DNA of 64,000 nucleotides, taken from NCBI GenBank assembly GCA_021772615.1, contig JAJFLQ010000141.1, positions 1 to 64,000 on the forward strand. Direction: 5' to 3'. The notes beneath the pieces are model-generated. The model did not search any database and was not told where the DNA came from. It saw only the letters and a list, made by a program, of their open reading frames with translations. The position numbers were made by a program, and so were the translations under genes. The DNA is from Verrucomicrobiota bacterium (lineage in GTDB: Bacteria > Verrucomicrobiota > Lentisphaeria > JABSQK01 > JAJFLO01). Positions 12,201-19,300 of the stretch are shown one piece after another. How positions within the stretch are numbered: the stretch's first letter is position 1; each line of letters opens with the position of its first letter.

Positions 12201-15200
12201 GGCTTCGCGATTGCCGGTGGGATATCGAGGATGGTCACTTCATGCGTCCGCTGTGTTTCCGATCCCGGCGATGCCGGTCCATCAACTACGGTGATTCGGA
12301 GGACCACATTCTCGCTGCCCTCGTACAAACGATCGGCGAGTATGCGGAGTGGAAAAGCCGTCGGCCGATCGGCAACCTGCTCCGGAGAAAAAACCAGACG
12401 CACGTCGTCAAACAACCTGAAATCGGAGTTAAGCTCAGCAGTACCGCCGGCGATTTCGATATCAACGACAACGTGCTGGGCCAGAACGGAACCGTTCGTA
12501 TCCAGGATCAATTTCGCATCGTAGATTGTCGTTTCAACATCATCGACGGTCGCCGAGGCTGTATCGAACCTCACCGTTGCGATATCCTGGTCGGTGATGA
12601 TCAGCGACGCAACATGGTCATTGTTGGCGCCGATCCGCGCATGTTCAACATGACTTTTTATGAGTGTAACCACCACCGTCTCCTCGCCTTCGACGAGCGT
12701 ATCACTGAGGATGTCAATCGGAATCGTGCCGGTGAGCTGACCAGCGGGAATGACCACCTCTCCCGATAATCGCGCATAGTCCACAGACATTGCGGCGGAG
12801 CCGCCAACGGTGTAAGAAATCGTCACGTCAAGGTCGGCCAACCGGGACAGTGTCACGGTGAAATGGCTGTCGCCGCCGTCTTCTGATGCAGGGCCACCGG
12901 ATATAATTGCAACCTCTGCGCAATCGTCATCCCGCACGGTCACGACAACCTCGCCGGTATTGATGCCGTCGAATAACGGATCGGTCGAGGTCACCATATG
13001 GGTTATCGTTCCCGTATGGTCTCCTTCGACAACCAGATCGTCCTGTGCATTCACCGTGACGTTCTGCGATTCATCCCAGTTGGCCGGCTCGAATGTGAGC
13101 GTGGCCGGCGTGATCGCAAGATCCGGACCCGGCAGAACCTGTATTGTCACCGTATCCAACGGCGGCCGTGTCAGCGTGACGGCATAGTCGACAGCATCCT
13201 CGTCGCCTTGCCGCTCTGCGACAAACATTGCCGGGTCAGGTTCCAACACAAGCACCGGCGGGACCGCCAGTTTGATCCGGTCCGTCAGGCTCGCGGCCTG
13301 TTGTGCTGTCCGCACTATAGGGCGTGTGAGGAAATACGATCCCCGGTACGCAAGCGTATTGTCCGTTTGTAGTTCGAGTACGTCGATGCCGCGATGATAC
13401 ACGCCGTCGGGCTGCCCCTCGTCACATTGACGAATCCGCGATGCTGTATACACCGTGCCACGATCGACCGACAGCATAGACGCACCGAACTGTACGTGCG
13501 TGTCCCGGAGCGATGGTGTGGTGTTCCCGAGGTCAATCACAAATACGCCGCCGCCGCCCACGAATGTACAATGATTTCCGTGTCCTCCGAGAATCGCCAC
13601 GTTGCGTTCGGGCATGAACACGATCTGCCCCATGTGATCCGCGAATGTTCCTGCAATATTGGTGCTGTTCGGGTCGAGGTGATCGCCCGCAAGATCGAAC
13701 ATATTGACTGCGCCCTGGGCCGTGTCATAGGAACTGGCTATGGCAACCGTGCCGTCGCCATTGGCCATAGCGCCGCCGAACTCGATTCGAGAGGTTTCGA
13801 ACTGAATCGACTCGACTGCATTGGTATCCAGATCAACCAGATCGAAGGCGCCGTCTTTCCCCTGATAAAACGTGCTACCGTCGTCGGAGATCCGCCCGAA
13901 CCGATTATCGATAGCGATCGGAAAAACATCCGGATCTGTCTGATTGTTTACAAAACTCCGCCGCACGTCACCGTAGAAAATGGTCTGGTCGCTGCGATCA
14001 AAAAGCGGCCCCGAAATCGTTGCCTGTGGGTCGTCGAGCTGGATTCGCAGGCTGTCGACGGTCTGGTGAGTGGCGGTATCGAAGACCTCGCCGGTCGCGG
14101 CAACTGCGTGACGTGCGTCATTGGTGATGCCGGTGATGACAACGTCGGGCAAGACACCGAGGATGAGATCGTGCGTACGATCGATGACGAATGTGTCAGG
14201 GCCGTCAACGGCGTACATCAATATGCGATTGGTCGTCAAGAGATTGGGATCGCAGTATACCCGCTTAGTAAAGCGTGAGCGGACAGTGCCGTCGACATGC
14301 ACGTCGACGGATATGATATTGTCACTTTCATCCAGTACAGCGTCAAGACGAAACGCTTTGTCGTCGTCGAGTACAATTGTCGTTTCTTCAAAGTTCACGG
14401 CAACGGTAACAGCGTCGGCCTCGGGGAATACATCGCACACGGGATAGTGCGGGATATTCGTCGTGACAAATGCCGGCTGGTTACAAAATCGTCGCACGTC
14501 CGGACGCTCGCAATCGAGTGCCTCGAATCGGAAATCCGTGACGGTAAATGACATGTCCTGCGCACCCGGAGACGGGCTTGCCAGACCGTCGCCATCACAA
14601 TCGGCGAAGTAAAAATTCAGGCGGATTCGTTCGTCACCGTGATCGGGAATTGCCTCTCCCGTTCGCATCCATTGGTGTATTAATGTGTTCGGCGGTGGGG
14701 TCCCATCATGATGCCCCTGAAACATGGCAAAATGCGCCGCACCGGGTTCCCAGTCGAGACGAATGGTGAAGGCATTTTCGACCTCATCCAAATCCAGACT
14801 GAATCGAGAAATATTATCGGCGACCGTATACGGCTGAACAACAAACTGGGCATTCGCAGGGTTTGCAGGATCACACCATTTCGAGATTTCGATGATGTCC
14901 AACTCGCGAAACGGATCATGTGCAGACGGATCGAAAAGAAAGATTCCCAGAACCGCGTTGGTATCGATGAAGTCCGCCCCGGCCAGACAGCGGAATTCAT
15001 ATTGACCGTACCCCATTGACTCTTCCGAAATCAATTCTGCGCCGAGCCATTTGTTGTCTGTCCGGCTCAGCGCCAGATGGAGGCCGGCAGCATCGACACG
15101 TACGCGGTCACAGGCGAAAAATCCGGCGCCCGGCGACGTCGGGCAGTCGGGCGAACTCTTAATGCTCCAACTTCGATCCGCGAACCGAACCGTCGCGCAC

Positions 15201-15709
15201 TCGGCCGGTTCCCTCGTGATCAGCACGTGGTCGATCGCGACGTCGTCCAGAACCGGTGGTAGAGCAGAACCTCCGTCGACCCACAGCTCGGGCAGGCACC
15301 CGAACGGCGCGGCCGAGCCATCCGTCGGTACCAGGAATACCGCCAGCCGCGTTGCAAACGGATCACAGGTCTGACTGCCGCCTGACACAACCGCGGTCCA
15401 CATCCCGGTCACGGGATCGACCACAACGGGACACGGATTCAAGCGGCGATTTCCGGGCTTGCTGTACCAGGCATCAGCGACAAAAATATATACGGCAACA
15501 ACGAACTCAGAGGGAGAATCCGTACCTGTAACACGGCCAATAAGCGGATCCGACGACCCGTACGCGGGTTCGCTGATGATCTCCAATTCCGGCGTAGACG
15601 CCGCAGCATCGCTCACCAACACTGGTGAAAGCACAGTCAATAGAATACAAACACAAAGTGGCCACAAGAATCGGCCATGTTGCCAACTAACACCACGATG
15701 AATAATCAT
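3206..15709 (-). CDS. Giant secreted multimodular protein: GH16-like, Calx-beta, alpha/alpha toroid, cohesin-like, dockerin tail
   Basis: This 4167-residue protein starts at an ATG preceded by GGAGGGA and has a signal peptide (LWPLCVCILLTVLSPVLVSDA). Approximate order: a GH16-like concanavalin fold (150-400) with ELDIIE near residue 268, matching the GH16 catalytic ExDxxE pattern; a propeller-like region (425-825); four Calx-beta repeats (825-1290); a bacterial Ig domain; four D(D/N)F(E/D) modules interspersed with Ig domains (1400-2300); an (alpha/alpha)6 toroid resembling six-hairpin glycosidases (2630-3050); a choice-of-anchor D-like domain; FN3; HYR repeats; two cohesin-like modules around an internal dockerin-like pair (3537-3956); CARDB; and a C-terminal dockerin (FFPWDLNPADG). 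A role in polysaccharide binding or cleavage is likely but unproven. Confidence 0.93.
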   Translation of the reverse strand: MIIHRGVSWQHGRFLWPLCVCILLTVLSPVLVSDAAASTPELEIISEPAYGSSDPLIGRVTGTDSPSEFVVAVYIFVADAWYSKPGNRRLNPCPVVVDPVTGMWTAVVSGGSQTCDPFATRLAVFLVPTDGSAAPFGCLPELWVDGGSALPPVLDDVAIDHVLITREPAECATVRFADRSWSIKSSPDCPTSPGAGFFACDRVRVDAAGLHLALSRTDNKWLGAELISEESMGYGQYEFRCLAGADFIDTNAVLGIFLFDPSAHDPFRELDIIEISKWCDPANPANAQFVVQPYTVADNISRFSLDLDEVENAFTIRLDWEPGAAHFAMFQGHHDGTPPPNTLIHQWMRTGEAIPDHGDERIRLNFYFADCDGDGLASPSPGAQDMSFTVTDFRFEALDCERPDVRRFCNQPAFVTTNIPHYPVCDVFPEADAVTVAVNFEETTIVLDDDKAFRLDAVLDESDNIISVDVHVDGTVRSRFTKRVYCDPNLLTTNRILMYAVDGPDTFVIDRTHDLILGVLPDVVITGITNDARHAVAATGEVFDTATHQTVDSLRIQLDDPQATISGPLFDRSDQTIFYGDVRRSFVNNQTDPDVFPIAIDNRFGRISDDGSTFYQGKDGAFDLVDLDTNAVESIQFETSRIEFGGAMANGDGTVAIASSYDTAQGAVNMFDLAGDHLDPNSTNIAGTFADHMGQIVFMPERNVAILGGHGNHCTFVGGGGVFVIDLGNTTPSLRDTHVQFGASMLSVDRGTVYTASRIRQCDEGQPDGVYHRGIDVLELQTDNTLAYRGSYFLTRPIVRTAQQAASLTDRIKLAVPPVLVLEPDPAMFVAERQGDEDAVDYAVTLTRPPLDTVTIQVLPGPDLAITPATLTFEPANWDESQNVTVNAQDDLVVEGDHTGTITHMVTSTDPLFDGINTGEVVVTVRDDDCAEVAIISGGPASEDGGDSHFTVTLSRLADLDVTISYTVGGSAAMSVDYARLSGEVVIPAGQLTGTIPIDILSDTLVEGEETVVVTLIKSHVEHARIGANNDHVASLIITDQDIATVRFDTASATVDDVETTIYDAKLILDTNGSVLAQHVVVDIEIAGGTAELNSDFRLFDDVRLVFSPEQVADRPTAFPLRILADRLYEGSENVVLRITVVDGPASPGSETQRTHEVTILDIPPAIAKPVLELPEGASSVVEGTGHHRVPVRLVIKGGDVLASDLTVDVSDESDDAVAGADYQPFETTFVFPAGSRNGDIHVVDLTIISDTVVEGHEMVQLRFVPIAGPIPPNTGDAVTHHVTIMDDDIAPGIGHVLTAETDRLVVPADGETTVDITARLVFPTGVVPDGMLMFTLGSGAAGGVLDATEMAITADATVINTFTAGAIPGVVPITITAPGVAADPDNPDVDLSTTVFVQQGALDDFENGTEMNGRSFPIVRDNLHLAFSTEQIGSSAALRLDVPPGLERNAFFGWRKTYRIPVDLSPFSGVSYRVRSVSTGDVTLPPATTDDICEPNMNFLSAFIQLRVDNGSTWEQISRLPVSGTAFEHVMLPFDEEHFRRVDGTGIFDRSHVEEMVLLVSSNQTDALPEAVVFDYITLAEWEVAVTPETWLIPADGESAVVLSTVVTRGGVPVPDTPLRISVASSVMNGAGSIIDPIPDVATDNDGRVDVVYRVGHVPAIVEISVTATDGDAPATIVRLHQGVLEDFEHGRQLNGVLTDADLGNVDICVTNTVPGDAGDHALLVRDGRGVLTPQQSSVVFAGKTFATPLDAGRFNAISYQLSSLEDHTPDDPCSDATMIDNGSEEAVDDCAASETLSAFIQLVFLDGGVWEQIDTYPLNTRIQSVRVPLTTEGFRNTDETSDSSFDTTGIIGIRYMINRNGTRDDTGTYSAIFDNVVFEPFAIVPEPVADIVHAGSQTQLPVRVRLLEGAVPVPEGETVRFEIVSSGVSAGSFPNGQRWFETATVTNGEAVVDYTVGRVAGIVDIAVSAPELPAFSLADAMVDTAAAPLSTRVHIHQNVIDDFEHGLAFNGRFQTRGLDLQTEQAALCTRVCPELAVSGNGALRMQTDDAFLDGFVVFTEKRFDASLDAGRFDAISYWVRSLDDDPVPADPEQSYSAFIQLIMANDSIWQQVEQHVVETRFLQVVVPLNTSAFALTDSGACGAFDPTAIVGIRYFLSRNNAVDNMQHTVFFDDVKLIGTAAPQEPVVFTGVIDNFDDPEQYNIRHLNDVRLSNETESASGRFTDDDNTMRPSLTRINNDIVLSERPNIGRDFFLRLNWNNSDNASNEQGFDHDYWFSVLNEHGVDIAPNAFMQIRLRAGNDATGTIVPLLTTTNDIRLALPPIDPVTAAGGTFTTLNLDLSNLRRLNDFPITPVCASVATSEICPDLLRSIRSLTLMFCGDDSKGTLDIRQISLSTHRRPNQIQIAFPNGIPADYTSGDPLVVLLTLLDEFGDPIPDFGDVVTLSLEDGFVEPQTIGNFNTNGQAIAAINLIGSGFRALRVQDSGINVFAEHEVAIAPATQTIDSFEIEIPVAAMDGGLPDVFAGATFPIRITALDERGFPLPADQPITISVQSDTGTLVMLDDGAELVANDSMAPGGNLHLTENPATVFAYINDVDTFDVAVSLNIVSPSPAFAESTALFMLRDGASAEWELAFLERLQRESGMLEFIPGSARSQLYGNALAVIAFTSAADGDPDHRFTILAREILEAFDRDDRNVQIEHGVNAGGFQDVYDAVTGGSLGGDVKVTTGNNAWFLMAINYYTLATGDIRFREMSDALATFLAGRQKQVHPDGTQLPFDGLFSRAAIPGDIGGDCRKRFCTIDVAESLPCEVDRDVVFDPDRGLEFVYVTEHQAEAHSAFRYYAEMPWLDNNPSRRNDFRERAERVRNFLNNVIFSTEEGLFRDAIVTANTCPDDPTIHAAAPELAENSALDAQTSAYLSLLPIIDETEVLMQNVIDAAVDADGGFLTTQVYDDRLITGPKFRLHDVSCARSGREDQKQLIWIEGATQLDVSLRLQAARSGDANDIAKSALIAENIQRVQRSSGGYPTHLGVQFDECSNEPVGDDAVNIAATAWRALAEHESAVNPYQPPLIFVVPRSLDFGTIVVGQSSSPRSLSLHNIGQTPVRVMDIAILENDGEFAPVAMLPELPTTVAVGVPLAISLAYSPARTVASQARLVITTDHPARPVQVAEMTGLGVFNTGKVVAPATPFAAFPADLADTVSVDTTLSWMSGFSSCLVTFDVWFGEAEAPLIEIASDLVQPSIQLPILQTDTICAWQVIARSCGGVTAGPVWHFQTVASCNGQGAPEIQACASDGTIVIESGCETVLADLTAQLDVRDDCDPQPIITQSPPPGTALQPGTTVVVSFEAADAAGHAAGCSAAFAIIDSVAPVIVDCESTITVARAADCSQVMPDLGTFVVVSDNCTSQPVELSQSLAPGTVVVSGTDTVPVTVTATDISGNTDMCEFDVIFTDQSPPDISHCPEAVTLTADGTRTAAAPDLRSAAGVTDNCDTGVSRSQIPQPGTALPVGDNAVMLVFQDHDGNGSTCTVVVTVNEPETGTIHLAAGRPRDILVVPGATESIELMLDVTPGIDISSMQFRADLSPVGSSPDWTTLPQFSSDIGTPNFNDNTSFANLVLVAWLDELDPPLTGIGTVVGRLVITIPADAQPGDGYDIALSRITATDGVNAWQLAGDNLRLSVDRCRYQVGDVAPLVDGTECGGFGDGVLDILDVRAAFYWSLGEAVPVQEGNEAVPDVGADRFAAADTFPADQPPICGGNGILENADVRLLFERSLGPGGQVPEFEREPDTAGGCSSAFFGSSTVAGGVAAARGQKTGAGSIRADSAVIEIHGETIAGLPGDSVAVPIRIAMAKDAAVAFRLDVLPVVGATAVSGVRFVPGNALQNPDFNVANAIPGSVLLGWLRDVDTAVEPETEVGVVTFTIPENAAGGDSWSVQIAGISGAVRGVRVDVAISNGLVRVPPDAIDLRGVELNVMSDHMHGGRSDVAFTVVNAGTGDSSAFTVSIVHSNDGTIGNADDILLDTVVMPALAARTAHSETVSVALDVPTLFNRALNDDLPGSTSGAVSTSGDWIGMIIHGNGVGEFNEQNNRDQGKGIDKDDFTFFPWDLNPADGEVTPTDAIFVINRLGRSDTAADLDASGAVTPTDAISVINRLGRLINSDVIEEGDD

Positions 15710-15710
15710 A

Positions 15711-15720
15711 ATCTCCCTCC
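15711..15720 (-). promoter_or_regulatory. Strong ribosome binding site of the 4167-residue protein
   Basis: On the minus strand the bases read GGAGGGAGAT immediately before the ATG at 15709. This strong Shine-Dalgarno sequence fixes the start directly before a classical signal peptide. Confidence 0.7.
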
Positions 15721-15872
15721 CACAGGGTTTGACTATTTCACTTTTTTCCGCGCAGCCTCGCGGCCACTGAATTCAAACGATTGTTCTTATAACGTATGTC
15801 AACCGGAAATCTTAGCCCGAATTTACAAACCCGGCGAAGGGTACGTCTCAGCGGATCAATGCCGATCATCTG

Positions 15873-15895
15873 GAGGGCGAGCGGCCGCGCGAGCC
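15873..15895. repeat. GC-rich intergenic repeat, copy 1 (GGAGGGCGAGCGGCC type)
   Basis: GGAGGGCGAGCGGCC continues with GCGCGAGCC and forms an imperfect palindrome. A second copy differing by one base in the core is at 44975-44999. Both copies are intergenic. Confidence 0.6.
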
Positions 15896-16203
15896 GTTGA
15901 GTGCAATTTGCTCCACAACACAACCAGCTCTCAGCCGCAGCCACCACACGTGGCCGCGACAGCAATATAACAGTTCGGGAGATCATTCAAGTGGGTAAGT
16001 GCGAATATCAATTCATTGGCGCCGCAACCGTTGCGAGATCGAGCCTGTAAGGAAAGAACAAAAGCAAATGTCATTATCCGGGTCGAATGACCCACGACGT
16101 CATGATGGGGTGGGACACAGGAAGGTTGCAGGCAATTTTTTGGGGAAATTGTTTAACGCGCAGTCTGTCTGCGTACTGCCATTAGGCGCGGAAGCCTATA
16201 ATG

Positions 16204-16221
16204 AATGAGCTTTAGCTCATT
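16204..16221. repeat. Perfect 8-bp inverted repeat
   Basis: AATGAGCT (16204-16211) and AGCTCATT (16214-16221) are separated by two bases. It sits 165 bases past the stop of the 1967-residue gene and could form a transcript-end hairpin, although no T run follows. Confidence 0.5.
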
Positions 16222-16238
16222 GACGTTGTGTCAAGGCT

Positions 16239-16258
16239 GAAGTCTCGATCAAGACTTC
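16239..16258. repeat. Perfect 7-bp inverted repeat
   Basis: GAAGTCT (16239-16245) and AGACTTC (16252-16258) enclose CGATCA. Lying 17 bases from the neighbouring hairpin, it suggests one compound repeat or terminator-like structure. Confidence 0.5.
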
Positions 16259-16385
16259 CGCCCCGCAGGCGTTTGCGGTACTCAAACAGATCACCCGTAT
16301 GATAGCCGGTAGCAGGCAGCAATTGCGCTTTCGGTGATTGCGGCATCGACAACCACCTACGCCCTCTTACGAAAGCCTGCCAGAC

Positions 16386-19300
16386 TTAGCGGTCAAGCGG
16401 CGAAAAGTCGGGCAAGGTGATAGTTCTGTTTGCGCGAATCAGGAGCAGGTCGCCGACATTGATGTTGCCGTCCAGGTTGGCATCGAGATGGGCGTTGTCC
16501 ACCGTAACCGGTTCATCAATTCTGTTAATCAACTCCAGGATATCGCCGACATTGACGCCGCCGTCATTGTTGATATCACCACGAAGCGCGGACAAAAACA
16601 GTGTACGGTCAACACCATTGAGCATGCCGCCTTGATCATCCAGGAGCGTGTCCGATAGTTCAAACAAATAGTGGTTGGCATTCACAAGCGGCGCCGCGAA
16701 CTCGATTACGAGCTTGTGGTCACTGTCCTCGGTCGTCGCCGTGTGTGGCGGAACAGGGGCGCCCAACGCGTCGCTGAACGTAACGGCCTGATTGTTCACA
16801 ACCGTCATAGGGTCGAGCGGCGTCGCAAAATTCACACACAACCTGCGAATGCCTTCGATATTCCCCACGACATCTCCGAAAAACACGCGCGTCCTTACGT
16901 CACCAAGCCCAGCGTGTTCCGCGATAACCTGCCACTCATATACCTCAGGCACTTGCGTCGCAGGTATCAGATCCTGTTGGGCATTGGGGCCGTCGGCAAG
17001 GAGAAAGGGATCGGGGAAAAAGTTGCTGGTCACGCCCCGCACCTCAAGCGTGTCGGCCGCCGGAAGTACATCCCATGGCACATTGTCGGCGGACAAGAGG
17101 AACGGTCCAAGTTCGAATGTTGCCGCATCCAGAAACAGCTCGGCGCCGTCACTCTGCCGTATGAACACCAATTCCGGGATCACGTCGACCATTACGTCGA
17201 ATGTCCCGTCCGTCGCTGTGCCGTTGCTGCGTCTGATGGTCATTTGCCCACTGGACCCGACTGTTGGCGACAGCCTCACGTCCACGTCCCACAATTCGCT
17301 AATGCCACCTTGAAAGAACGAGACGGTAATCGGGGCGCTACTCTGCAGGCTCAATGCTACCAGCTCAATGTCGATTGTGTCCTCGAAGGGCCCTGTGGAT
17401 GGAAGTTCCGCAGCCTGCAATCGCTCAATGATCGTATCGGCCGTACCCTTCAACTCACCATCGATGATCGCTCCCATAACATTAATTGTGCCGAAAAATG
17501 GATCTGAACCGGTGCCGAAAAAATCCGGTGGTATCGACGTTTCTGCAAAATTGAAAAACGTACTGCTGGTATCCGCTGTCGCAAGCAGATCGAAGCCTGC
17601 CTTGATTATCAGCGCGTTCACATCCGCTTCCGCCGTGCTGACCTGTCCGTTTTGGGTCACGCGATTCGGGGTGCGCGAACCATTGAAGCGACTGCGAACA
17701 TTGGTGAGGCGAACTTCCCACATAGATCCGGGCACCGCTCCGGACGGTATATCGAACTCAACGGTGCCTATGGCAAACTCTTGTTCTGCCTGCGGATTCT
17801 CCTTACCACCATCAGCGCCGCCGGTAGCCACGGACCCCTGCAGCAACAGACCGTCGCCAGGCCTCCATACCACCTGTACGGTCCGCGGCAACGTGGTGTT
17901 GTTGTTCACGCTGGGTGCGGCCAATGAGCCGTCGGGAATGAAACGAATATTCTTGAGACCCGGCGCGCCGCGTGTCGGTCGGCTGGAGACATAGAATTCG
18001 AGCTCGTTCACGTCGATAAAATCCTGGAGGTCATAGGTCAAAGGTACCTGCACCGTGGTACCAGCTGTCTGGTCCGCGACGATACCCAACGCCAGAATAT
18101 TGGGCGCAATCACGCTGTAAGTACGCGACGCTGTGTTCACGTTCCCGGCATTGTCAGTAATTTGATACTGAATGACGACGTCGCCGAGGACGCCGGTATC
18201 TACCGACCCGATGACCTGGATCAAACCCGGAATGTCGCCGTCGCAGTTATCGGTCGCGAAAACACCTTCAAGCAATATGTTGTTATCCAACGCAGCGGCG
18301 CCGAAGGCGACAAATTTCCGCGCGGGAAGCGCGGTGATGGTAGGCGGCGTGATGTCGCGCCCGGTTACAGTCGCGGTACAGGTCGATTGATTGCCGGCAC
18401 TGTCAGATGCAGTCAGCACCACCACCAAGGTACCAATAGGGGCATCGGTATCAGGCAACGGGCTCTGGCTCACGAGTACCGACGACTCGCATGTATCCGT
18501 CGCGACAACCTCGGGCGTGAGATCCGGCACGGGAAATTGGCAATCACCATCGACAGCGATGGTGCGGGCTGCAGCACAGGCGGAAATGACCGGCGGCACG
18601 GCATTGGCCGCAGTAACGACAACATCACAGTTGGATTCCCCGCCGGTTTCATCCGTAATGTTCAAGGTCACGGTGGTATCTCCCGCCCCCAGTGCCGCGC
18701 CCACAGCGGGCGACTGTGACACCGTAAGCGGCACGGCGGTGTCGCAATTATCCGTGGCCGTAACCAGCACGCCGAGGTCCGGCACGGTAGCGGCGCACCC
18801 GCCGTCCGCGGCGACTGTCTGGTCCGGCGGACAGAAAATTTCGGGAGCTGTGTCGTCCACCACATTCACTGTGACGCTACAGGTCGCCGTGTTGCCGGCG
18901 TTATCAGAAGCTTCAAGGACGACGACAACGCTGCCGTCCGTGATTAGCACGTCGGCAGCCGGATTCTGCGTCACCGTCACCGAGTCGTCGCAGTTGTCAG
19001 CAACCGTCACCGAGCCGGTGAGGTCCCGAACAAGACCTTCACAATTCGCGTCAGCGGCAACGTCCTGGTCCACGGGGCAAACGATCGACGGTGACGCATC
19101 GTCGACAACTGTCACCGTTACGGTGCACGTCGACGTGTTGCCCGCGTCATCCGAGGCCTCGAGCACCACGACAACGCTGCCGTCCGTGATCAGCGCGTCG
19201 GCAGCCGGGCTCTGCGTCACCGTAACCGAGTCGTCGCAGTTGTCGTCAACCGTCGCCGACCCGGTAAGGTCCGGAACAAGACCTTCACAATTCGCATTCG

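Larger units (their letters stand above)
15722..16385. other. Non-coding gap with repeat and two small inverted repeats
   Basis: This gap lies between the start of the 4167-residue gene and the stop of the next minus-strand gene. It carries a GGAGGGCGAGCGGCC element at 15873-15895 and two hairpins at 16204-16221 and 16239-16258. It presumably also holds the promoter of the giant gene, but I see no clear -35/-10 pair. The small ORFs here look spurious. Confidence 0.55.

Noticed and set aside
11435-12769. Plus-strand ORF of 444 codons opposite Calx-beta repeats
   Set aside because: The composition is that of a reverse-strand shadow, and the opposite frame encodes recognisable domains.
13394-14278. 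Plus-strand ORF of 294 codons
   Set aside because: It is antisense to the propeller-like and GH16-like region, with no motif and no translation signals.
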